In this document: positions 43,001 through 55,000 of the stretch, piece after piece | Layout of the letters: each line of letters begins with the position of its first letter | Numbering within the stretch: the first letter of the stretch is position 1 | From: Fratercula arctica | Taxonomy: Eukaryota; Chordata; Aves; Charadriiformes; Alcidae | Assembly (NCBI GenBank): GCA_947846985.1 | Contig: CANTUZ010000008.1 | Coordinates: 29,531,352 to 29,595,351, forward strand | DNA length: 64,000 nucleotides | Reading direction: 5' to 3' | Program-made: the position numbers and the translations under genes | The notes under the pieces: model-generated | What the model was told of the DNA's origin: nothing | Database searches by the model: none | Seen by the model: the letters and a program-made list of their open reading frames with translations, nothing else

Positions 43001-46000
43001 ATCTGAAAAACCATTAAACTGAGGAACAATAAAAGGAGCGTCTAAACACAAGATTTATTATAACCAAGTCTTCTCACTACAGTTCCAAGTTAAAATAAGA
43101 TGTTTAAGCTGGGTATATATTTTTCTTCTTCCACTGCTGCCTCTCTAGGAAGATCTTTTCATTTCTGTCATTCAGGCTAGATGCACTACCCTCGCAGGTC
43201 ATACTATTAAAAGTAACCAGCATGTAGGATATGAATGCAACTGGCATTCCACTTGCTCCTTAAAACCATGATTTCTTACACAATGCTAAAGCATTGTTTG
43301 CAGAAAAAATTATGCTTTCCAATACCCTTCTCTAAACATTATCAATTATTTTAATATAACCAGAGAGGATATTCTAGAATGGCACAAATAAGATGTCCTG
43401 CTGCAACTTCAGTGACCTGCATGATCTTTCAAATTCAGATGGATGGAGACACAACTGAAAAATTGTTTCCTTTTCCACTTTTTTTTCCTTTTTCCAAATA
43501 TTCACTCAAAATTAAAATATCTCAGGTCATGACCATTATTTATAGATACTTATTTCTTTGTATATTTGATCAAGCTGGGGAATAAGAGGGTAAAAGCTAT
43601 GCTCTACTTCTCCTACTGAAGAGGCTGAAAAGCTCAAGTGTTCAGGAGATCACAGTAACAAACTATGATCCTGGTCATGTTAGTTTTGTAAGAATGGGTT
43701 AACAGCAAATACAGACATCCATGATGCAAGTACTAAACTGAAAGATTACTGAAACTAATATGACCAGCAAATGGGACAATTTTAATCCATGAAATAGAGC
43801 TTCAGAAAGTCCAGCACTATCAGAAGGGACTAGCACTTTAACAAATTGTATTATTAGAAATTTGAGAGTCATACATCACAAATTTAATACACAGAAAAAG
43901 ACCCTCTGCTCTTCCAAGGTCTCTTGAGATCAGCTGAGTGGTAACAGCTATGACAACACTCAGCGTCTCCCTGTAAGCTGTTCATATGAATTATGCTGCT
44001 TTTCACTCACTTCATCCAAAGCTGTCAAAAAGCACATATCAGCCTTTGTTCATCTGTGTTAGCTTGCCTGGCAGTTGAAATCTATTAAACACATGGAGAT
44101 GAAAACTATGAAGTACATGAAGCTGCATAACATTGTTAAAGGCAGTGTTTTTCTAAAAAGCATGATTTCACTAAGAGTTTTATTTGTCCTGAGAAGATCA
44201 TATTTGCCTCAATGAATTCTGAATTCTGAAGTAAAACTTAGATTCCATAACTTAGATCCATTTTACAACCATATCTTTCAAATGTTTCTGGTGCTTTTTC
44301 ATGGCTTAATTTTGGAGTAATCATATCATGTTATATGAAAAGTGTTTGAGTTAGCAGACAATAGAGTGATATTTGGATATCAAGGTCCTCAACTAATGCT
44401 AATTATGCACTCACAATCACTCCCAAGATCTAAAAATCTTGGTCTACAAACTTGTCATGAAAATCTCATTTTTTGTGCCTCAGAGTATTGACTACACTTA
44501 AACACAATGGACTTCAGGAAAAATACCTATATCAGATTGACAAAGCAGCAGCAAACAGGAAGACAAAATCAGGTTAGAAAAGATGTCTCTTATTTTGGCC
44601 TAATTATTTCTAACAGCCTGACAGGCAGGAAAAAAAAAAAAAACAACACCACACAAAAAGGAGTTAATACCTGTGGTGCAGGAACAGTAATAAAGCAGGG
44701 AAGCAGGTAAGGATCAACCATTGTGAAACAGTAAGGAATTAAATTGCACTGGATGAAGTACATCATCACGTTGGATCAGCATGTGCAGGATTCTGTGAAT
44801 GAATTCTGACAGTTCTGCTGTAGGATGCACTAACTCGGCTGGATATCAAGATACATTGGAAAGTTTTGTTACATGGCTGTGACAAGGACTAGTTCCCACT
44901 TGGCTGGCTGGCTGGTCTGCTGGATGTTTGTTAAGAAGCAGTTCAAAAGAAGAATGGATATGTTTAACATCAAAATAAACATAACAAGTAAACCAAAAAA
45001 TAAAATTAAACATTCACAACCAAAGGAGGTTAAAGCCATCTACAGTATTAATACAAAAAGAGTAAGAGTCAGGTATTCAAAGGGAAAAGTCAGCAGAAAT
45101 ACCCAGCAGTGCTGCATACTGTAGCTAAAATTTTAGTCCTACTGGAATCAGTAGCAAAATTAGCTACAAATTCAATGAGTCTAAAGTTTACCATACAGAT
45201 GAAAACAAAGAAATCTTTAACAGTATTTCAAGAGAAAATGCAATTTAGGTCATTGTATCCTTGCTACTACTGCATCCAGTTGGTCTGCTACATTGAAATC
45301 TCTCCCTAGTTTAGAGGACTGCTAAACACAGGATTATGTGTAATTAATTTTTTGTTCATCAGTACATTCCATAACATCCCCTGCAACAGCTAAATGACAG
45401 CAACACAGCACAGGTTCTCCAAAACAAAGCTATATTCTTACATGTAATTCCAGGCAAATAAGATTTTTGAAAGAACTTCAGGTCATACAGGGTCTGCTTC
45501 CACAGATATTCATACAGGATGCAAAGATTAATTTTTAGAGAGCAACTTGAATTCACTGTGCAGCAATCAGCACTGTTACATAAACTGTAAATAAAGAAGG
45601 GTCGAAAACATCTCAAAAAAGCATGGATTTAATGCACTGACTAACAATCTTACATCCCACAAAGTAAATCATCAAATGAGCATATCCAAAGTAGGCGTAA
45701 CATATGAACTCCTGCTTTAGATAGCCAGAAAAAATTATAAATTTCTTACGAATTTGTTATAGGAATCTTCCTGGCCATTGACCCCAATTCCAAGACATGA
45801 AACCAATTATTGTTAATCAAGGCATTCTATTCATGGTAGGAATAACAAAAATCTCATTTTAATATACATACATTTCCATTTTGTTAACTTACGGTGATGT
45901 CCATTTCCTTCTGAAGTATAAGTATCAATAAGAAACGTGAAAATTTTCTTTCATATTTAACTTGCCTCTCTATCTCCCTCACTCCTTTTATTTTCATCTC

Positions 46001-49000
46001 ATCCAAAAAAAAAAAACCAAAACAGAAAATTCTAAAGAGGTAAGTTACTTACAAGAAGAAAGCTCATTGTAGGAAAAATATATACACAGTATTTCAGTTC
46101 TGTTGACTGCCTCGATCACTGGTGAGAGCACCATTCTGTAGACTGATCTGGAAAAAATTACGTAAAAACAGGGACTGGGAGTCAGGAAATTTAAATGGCT
46201 CTTGACTACTGACACACTTTGCTAATGTATCTTGAGCAGGTCAGTTAACTTCACCATGTGTATTTCTAAAAGGATGTATTAATTTTATCCACTTTTGGAT
46301 AATATTTTCATCTCATACCTTCAAAGCCATTCCAAAGAGGACTATGTTCTTATTTGTTACTAAAGCCAAAAGATCATCAGATAGGGGCAGATAAATCACA
46401 ATATTCTATAGCAATATGTGACACTGTTCCCTAATTAAACCATTGGAACAAAGCACAGTCATTAATATGGATTGAATCCAGATTCACACTGTTCATTTGT
46501 GCTTCCCCAAACACAGCAAGTTAGGATTATTTAAGTTCATATACTTCACCAATTCAATACAGCAAAGTTTTTCAATGCTGAGATTTAAAATACATGTTTA
46601 ACAGATATGATTATACATACATACATCTTATAAAATAATATGAAAATTGCTTCTCCTCTTCCAAAATTATCCAGCCTTTCATCAGTGCGCACAATGCACA
46701 ACGCTTACAGTCCTCTGGAGTGATTCCAACTAGTGCCATCGCAGCAGTCCTTTTTTCAGGGTCACAGGCCAACTCTTTAAAGCACCTTTCTGCTGTTTGA
46801 GGACAGACATATAAGAAGCATTCTCAAGAACATAGTATTAAATACATTCAGTCTTCATGCAAAGTCAGCATATTGTCATCTTACCTTTAAAGCTTTCCAC
46901 ACCACAAGTTAGTTCAATTTTCACATTGTGAGGAAAAGCGACCATCCACAAATCCTTCAAACCGCTTGTACTGCTACCTTGGATAGCACTTGCTATTTCT
47001 CTTTGTGTAGCCAAGTCTTGAGTATCCATAGTCACACTGCACCTCATTACATACGAGCTGGCTCCAATACCTATAATAATTAAAAAAACAGGTTTGTTAG
47101 AACAAAAATCCTCACTTCTACATGTTCTTTCATATTTATAAAAAAAAAAATTAAGATCACATTCTAGCTTTTCCAAACCTATCCTGTTGTCATCCTATCT
47201 GACTCAGGTAAGTGTTCCTGGACTGATAATGCCTCCACTTGTCCTATTAGTATCAAGTTTAGTTAATCTTCATTTCTCAAAGTTCATTGTCTCCAAGTGA
47301 TGACTTAATTACAAATATCCAGTATGTACACACTCAATTTCCTTTTCCTTTGGTTGATATTTCTTCTGTTCCTTTATTTCAGTGTGCTAAAAATAAAAGT
47401 CTTTTGCATGTACAGAGAAAGGCATTTATTGAAAACAGACAAGATGTATTTCATTCGTCCCCTTTTATCCACTCATACCAGCTTCATTGTCCATACTATA
47501 AAGTAACACCTAAATAATAATTCATTTTCCAAGACAGACCTCTTGGTCTTCCTGTTGAGTGTTCTGCATGAAAAAGCAAGAAACAAATGAGCTGATTTAA
47601 TAAATACTAAACTTCTATCCACTAATAAAAAATGGAGCATAAGATATATCTACCCAAATTCTTTTTAGAGATGAGCAATAATTGGTATATACTTTTCTCC
47701 AGACAAGATCAACAATAAATTGATGTATCATTGTGTTTTAGAAGTAATCTTGAACATGGATTCTGTTTTGATCCATCTCCAAAACTTTAAAATACAATTA
47801 ATGAGAACTTATCTCTCCAAGTCACCAATATTTGTTGCTCTAGAAAGATCTTAATGTTTAGTCTGCTGGACTTGACTTCACACTGCACAAAAAAGCACTA
47901 TATCTATGGCTTTGGCACAACAGCATATTTAACTTTCCTAGCTGCAAACAAAATGAAAACATCTTGCTTGTAACACTCCTTCTAGCCAATGCTTTAACAA
48001 GAGTCTCTAGATTATAATCAAACTTCTAACTGAATGAATAAATGCTAAATTCCATTTATATTAAAAGGGGGACAAGTCAACAGAATCTAGATCTTCTGCT
48101 GCTCACTCCCAGCTATATCAGATTCATATTCTCAGTTAAATATATTACCAAATAATTAAAAATCATTTAAACTCTTTACAATACCAATCTAAAACAAAAT
48201 GCTGATATGTTAGAAGACCAGATTTTAAAATGAGAAGCAAGCATAAGTGGATTTACATAGACCCAAAAATAGTACGCTGAAGTTCTACTTCATTCAGTGG
48301 TACAATTTGCAAATACTTGGAGTCTCAGGTAACAACATTCCTGCTTTACTTGCCGCAGTTCTATTGAGTGAGCCTGGGGCTCTGCACGGCACAGATCACG
48401 CAGATGTGCAGATAGCTTTAGCTGATATTTCTTTTATTCTGAGCAGTGATTTGATCAGAGTCCTTGCTGGATGTTCTCTGAGCACTCCCTGGCACTTAAC
48501 TCATAATAGGTCCGATTCTATTTGTGCTTCTACAAATGAGATCTGACCAAGCTCCACAACAATTAATAGAACTTTCTTTGTGACCTTTCTTATCTTCTTT
48601 AACATTTGTTAAATTTTTGTTTATAGTTCTTTGCAAAGAATAAATGTCTTTATATGAGTTTACTCGTGCTGAAGTTTAGCACCTCCCATACCTTACAAAA
48701 TGGAAGAAGGAGTAATTATGATGCAGTTCTAGTGATCCATCAGATAACGATGAATCACAATAATAGCTTTCAACAATTGATCATCAGTCCAAAGCCTGAA
48801 TGACCTATATTCATTTTTCAAGTTTTAAAGCTTATTACTAGAAATGCCAGGAGGACAGTCCTACTGTGACAGGCAGAGTGAAACTCAATCCATGCTCCAA
48901 AGAGCTGACAAACCACTCATCATTTGTCTATTCAGAAACAGGAACACAAGAATATAGTGCAGGTCACAGTAATGAAGACAGGTCTCCATAATTATCACCT

Positions 49001-52000
49001 CTGCTCTAATGCTCAGCCTGCTCAATCATACTGAATCCCACAAAAAATTGTTTGCAAACAGCCTGCAAATAAATCAACTAATTTTAGCTAAGCATTAAAT
49101 ACAAACGTCTCTCCTAGTATTTTTCTTATGGATAAAGGAGTCATATATAGCTTCAAGTTTTCCTGGCAATTCTGCCATTTAAAAACAACAAGCAAGAAAT
49201 GGGACAAACCCCCCACCCATGCAAATCACACAGCTGGTGATCCTGACAGTTAAAGACCTACAGTTAACTGATAGTGATGTAAACTCTTTATGCCAGATTG
49301 TTTAGACACAGAAGAAAGCACAAATGCACATAATTAAGATCTGATGTTTGCTTTTTTCCTCCGAATACAAATGCAGTATTTCTGTTTGAGGCCTGGCAGT
49401 AACAACTGTGAACTATGCTATTAATGTTTGATTTAAAAATGCTCGTGGCAGGATTCTGTCTGGAGGAACAAAAATAAAAATGTATTCAGACAAAACAACA
49501 GTGAAAAGTGCATTAAGAAAATTAAAAGCAGTGATTACAGAAGAAAACCTTGTATTCTCTCAGAAATTTATTCACATATAATTTTTCTTAAAATGGATCC
49601 AAACACTGCCACTCTCAATAAAATCTAAGTTTCTGAGAGGATATATTTGTTAAAGTATATGCAAATCCCTGTTTCATTTAAAGGGAGAAAGATAGCTCAG
49701 TACCATTTTTGCTTATTTTCCCCGAATATTTTTCAGGTTAAATAAATTGGTACTAAATGGGCTGAGGAGTCTAGCTGCATTAATGGCTTCATTTATTAAC
49801 TTGGGTTTAAGAATTTACATCTCTAAAAATAGATCATAGAATTGGGGCTTCTCAATTTCAGTAAAGGATGCAATGAAAATCGCTGGCAGTTTAGAGAAGC
49901 AGTTCACACCAAACTGACATGAGGTATCCATTTGCTAGACAGTCTCCTAAATTGATCTCTGGCTTTAAATCACCATCTGGAGGTGCATCCTTTCACTGAC
50001 TATCCATGGAATTTAGCTGCCTATTATAAGTGGCTAAAGTAGGACAATATGAATTTGTTTCCTTGCCTGTTCCTATTGAGACATTCTGTAGTGTTTGCTA
50101 ATGTTATGTAAAACCACTCCTACCAATTAGTCTTTTTTTTGTGAGATACGCACAGAGAAACATTCTGGTGATTATTGCTCTGAATTTTTAAGGACATACA
50201 AGACTGAACACAGCAAAGTCAGAGGCGTTGGGAAACCCATGATCCAGGTAGGCAGAAAATATCCATCCTGTCATCTTATTGATGGGGGGGGGGGGGTGTT
50301 CTGGCAATCACTTCTGGCAAAGCATCCTGCCAAAATTTGTCTATTCATATTGCTACAAGTCACATTGCTTCCACTGTTAGATTTAACAAAAACAAAACTT
50401 CACAATATGGCACCAAATTCCTCTTGAAAAGCAACTGCTCTGTTGGATCTGTAATCAATTAAGTTTTGGGGGTCCCCTCCCCAGAAAAACACAAATGGGC
50501 AAGACTATACCAGCTGTTCTGATGATAGACTTTCATTCCAAACGCAGCTGAGTGAAGTCTGGATATGGAACTCCTAACAGAACAAAATGGAATCCTGAAT
50601 GTCATTACAAGCCCCTAGATCAATGAGCGGAATTAGGAAAGTTTTGTACCACACAGAGATTTAGCTTCAGGTCAATGTGGCCTGCAATATCTTTCTTTGT
50701 CTCAGGTTTCACATGTGTTTCCTTGAGATGCATTAGAGAATCATGGAATGGCTAAGGTTGGAAGGGGCCTCCGGAGGTGCCTAGACTAACCCACCTGCTC
50801 AAAGCAGGGTCAGCTTGGGCAGGTTGCTCAGGACCATGTCTAGTTGGACTTCTGAATATCTCCAAGTATGGAGACTCCACAACCTCTCTAGGCCACCTGT
50901 TCCAGTGTTTCATCACCCGCGCAGGAAATAAGTTTTTCCTTACATTTAAATGCAGCTTCCTGTACTTCAGCCCGTGTCCATTGCCTCTTGCCCCATCACT
51001 GGATGCCACTGAGAAGAGTCTGGCTTTGTCATTTTCATTCACTTCATCAGGTGTTTATACACATTGATAACATCACCCTGAACTTTCTCTTTTCAATACT
51101 AAACAGTCCCAGCTCTCCCAGCCTCTCTTTGTATGACAGATTGTGCTGGTTTTTGCTGGAATTGAGTTAGTTTTCTTTATAGCAGCTAGCATGGGACTAT
51201 GTTTTGAATTTGTGCTGAAAACAGTGTTGATAATACAGGGATGTTTTAGTTATTGCCAAGCAGTGCTTACAGAGAGTGAAGGCATTTTCTGCTCCTCACC
51301 CCACCCTGCCAGCAAGTAGGCTGGGAGTGCACAAAAGGTTGGGAGGAGGCACAGCCGGACAGCTGACCCCAACTGACCAAAGGGTTATTCCATACCATAT
51401 GACGTCATGCTCAGCATATAAAGCTGGGGAGGAAGAAGGAGGAAGGGAGGCACATTCAGAGTTATGGCATTTTGTCTTCCCAAGTAACCATTACAAGTGA
51501 TGGTACCCTGCTTTCCTAGAGGTGGTTGAACACCTACCTGCCAATGGGAAGCAGTGAAGGAACTCCTTGCTCTGCTTGTGCACGCAGCTTTTGCTTTACC
51601 TATTAAACTGACTTTATCTCAACCCACAAGTTCTCTCCCTTTCACTCTTCTGATTCTCTTCCCCATCCCACCAGGGGGAGTGAGCGAGCAGCTGCATAGT
51701 GCTTAGTTGCTGGCTCGGGTTAAACCATGGCACAGATGTCCCTGTCTCTTACTCCTGTTGCTAGCTTTTCATTGGACTTGCTGAAGTTTGTCTATGTCCC
51801 TTGCAGTGGAAAGCACAGAACTGGACACAGAACTGCACACGTGGCATCATCAGTGCAGAGTAGAAGAGAAAGGACCACGTCCCTCAAACTGCTCTCAACA
51901 CTTTTCCTAGCACAGCCGAAGGTGTCACAGGCCTTTACCATGATGGTGCACTGCTGGCTTACTGGCTCATGGTCAGCTTGTTGTCCACCAGGACCCACAG

Positions 52001-55000
52001 TGGCTTTTTTGCAAATCTACTTTCCAGCTGGCCAGTGTCCTTTTCCACAAGAGCAAGACTCTGCATACCCCTTTCTGGAAGTAAAATAGACCACAGTGTT
52101 TTCAAGTAAGTTACATCTGGATACTTTTATTTCCTCCCTGCCCCTTTCTTCTCATCTCTTCCCTTGCTCCCCCTCCCCAAAATGTATTTGTTTTCAAAAC
52201 CCTAAAATTCAAATCAAAGCTTGGGAGACAAACCAAAAGCTACTAAGTTCTACAGAATTTTAGCTTTAAGTCCTGGAGCAGAATGTTTCCAACCCCCTGG
52301 CAGGTACACAGATCTCTTTCCCAAAAGCCATTGTAGAAACCAGAATTGTGGAAAGTTTTCTTCACATTAACTTTCAGTGTAATCATACAGATTTGCATTT
52401 GATAAAGTGGCCTGAGTTTCTATTTTATGCTTACATATGCTTACATGTTGCATGTATTCTGAACAATCATAAGACCAATAAAATCCGGTTCTCAGTAGTG
52501 GCAATGTCAGAATTCCCGATGCTCTGGAAATTCATTGGCAGATTTCACAGTACTCTTCAATTTCCTTTTACTGTAGTGCAAAGTTCCAATTCAAATTCAA
52601 AATCTGATCAGTTTGGACGTTTTTATGCATTTCCCTGATGATCAAAGAGCATTCCAAACAAGAGCTTTAAAGTAGTCAGGCATTTTAAAATTTGTATTAT
52701 TTACTAAAATTCAACAATAATGACTAAAGGATTCTTATTAATAGTCTACCCACAAATTATATGACATTGTAAGAGGTCAAGAGCCAGAAAGTAGAGATCA
52801 CTTTTTTTAATGGGTTGTGGAAAATTCATAGATAAGACAACACTGACTGAAAATCCTGAATCTGCTGATAAACAATATAAGATGCAATACGGGCAAATAG
52901 AATAGCTATCACATAAACCGGAATTATTCTATGGAACTCACTGCAGTATTAAGCCTTACTGATAGAACTTTACTCACAGTGAAACTGTAACTCTAGTTTG
53001 TAACAGAACTTTATAAAAGGACTATTCTGTCATCTTTGCTCATCACTTATTTTCATGTATAACATTACGGAATCCTAAACATTAAAGCTGTTTTATGAAA
53101 TTTCATCCTCTGATAAAGTGATACAGCCTGACTTCTTTTTGTCCTTCTGTGAATACAGCCTGTATGAATTTGTTTGTAATTTCCTTATTCAATTTAATGA
53201 AAAGTTTACTTGTGTTTGTTATGGAATGAAAGAAAATTATCTTCCTTCAGGATCCTTTGCAAGCACTAGCCCTGAAGCATTAAAACACATCAGTTTCATA
53301 GACATTCACTGAATACTTCAGATCTGGAAATGAGGAATTCTACTGATTTTAATTGTTTGTCCTTTATCTGAAGTTCTAATGACAGTTAATTAAATCTGTT
53401 CTGGACAAAAGTTTGTTTATGGTTACATTTTAATATAAAAAAGAACCTTCCTTATGATTTTTAAGTGGTGTGCCTTGTAGCACAGACTTTTACTCTATTT
53501 GGGAGAAAGCATATCTGTATTTTCCACAGAGTATTCAGGATGAAATTATGAATTAGCAGATTCACACAGAAATTTAAAATAAAACCACAACCAACAGTGA
53601 CAGTTTAGCCAAAATTCTCTGCATATTTGTACATGACCCTGGGGAAGATAATTTAAATGCTTAAAGAAGCTTCTCTCTCAATGTTTTCTTCTCAGGAGCT
53701 GCTGGCTGAGAAAATAATGATAAATGCCAGTCTTGAACAAGAATTTTCAATTCTAAGCAGATTTACTTGTAAAGCAGGGAGTGATGCTTGCCTGCTCTCA
53801 TATGAAACATATGGAAGATTCTGTTCCTTTTCCATAATGGCTTAACAGCTGTTAAATAAGCTATTTCTCACAACTCAGACCGTTTACTCACCTCACCTTC
53901 CTCCTAAAAACTAAGACTTTTAAATTTGTTCTAGATTGAGGTTTTTATAACATTAAGAAGCTCTCTCATGTACTTTTTAATGACTGTCATGATAACCTGT
54001 TTAGATTTTACTACAAAGTCAAACCCTAAATTGTTTTATTTAATTATGAAGACCAATGAACCCCATCACTTGCTCTCACTGTCTGAATAACAATCTTACA
54101 AAAGGAAGTAGAAATCTTCCAGCAAGCATGCTCAAAAGCCTCGCTGAACTCAGTGGGAGTCAATCCATAGACTAATTGACTTCACATCAGGCTGAAAGCA
54201 AACATTGCTGACAACAGTGAATTTGTACACTTTATTCATGGAATAAAGTGTTGCAGTTCCTACCTCTTGGACCTTATCATTGGGAAGACAGAACTGCTAC
54301 ATCAAGTTAAAATGCCAGTAAATGGAAATCCTTCCTTAAAAAAAACCACACTCCTTTCTTTGAATGAGACTCCATTTGCCAGCCTGCACAAGAAATACAC
54401 TAGTTCGTAGGACAAAGTCAGATGCTCAGCTACATTAGAAGAAAGAGGGCAAAAGGAAAAACAACGTAAAATGGGTCAAAGAAATGGTAAGGAAGAAAAA
54501 GAGAAAAATACTTAATCCATTTTCTTTATTTTACAGAACACAACTTTTAAATTTAACTGTATGAGCCTAATAAAGCAAAAATATAACAGACCAGTAAAAC
54601 ATCAGAATTTCAATGCCAAAATGGTACATCGTTCCACTGGTGCTTCAACACTGTTTCAGTAATGAAGTCAAAGTTTTAGCAGACACCAGAGTGTGTTACC
54701 TCAGAGTTTTCTTAACTGTGGACTAAAGATTCTCAACAGACAAAGATGCTAGAAATAATATCTGACTTTTGCTAAAGTGATTTTAACTCATTTGAAACTA
54801 CTGCTTTGCAAAATGGTGATCTTAGCTTTGGACATTTGGGTAATGAGTTCAGTGATGTTTTGTTTGAAAGAAAAGTCTAATTGTTCCACAAAAGAGGAAT
54901 TGTAATTCCATCATAAGAGCGAGATAATGCAGTTTGTGAATTACTAGGAAAGGGGAAAGAAGCATTTTAAGTCAAGACAATGGATTCCATGTGAATCCAC

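Larger units (their letters stand above)
51142..51732 (+). mobile_element. Solo LTR of an avian ERVL-type endogenous retrovirus (591 bp)
   Basis: It begins TGTGCTGGTTTTTGCTGG and ends GGGTTAAACCATGGCA, with the TG...CA termini of an LTR. Internal landmarks in plus orientation are TGACGTCA (51400), TATAAA (51417) and ATTAAA (51602). A perfect 5-bp direct repeat, CAGAT, flanks it. No internal retroviral genes are present, so it is a solo LTR left by recombination between two LTRs. The ERVL assignment rests on my recognition of a widespread avian LTR and on the 5-bp duplication; the exact subfamily is not assigned. Confidence 0.9.

Noticed and set aside
50777..51067. Plus-strand frame of 96 codons
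   Set aside because: It is the antisense of the CR1 ORF2 tail.
51276..51500. Plus-strand open frame of 74 codons
   Set aside because: It lies wholly within the LTR and is non-coding LTR sequence.
53877..53930. Tandem GTGAG donor-like sites on the minus strand
   Set aside because: No open exon with an acceptor precedes them.
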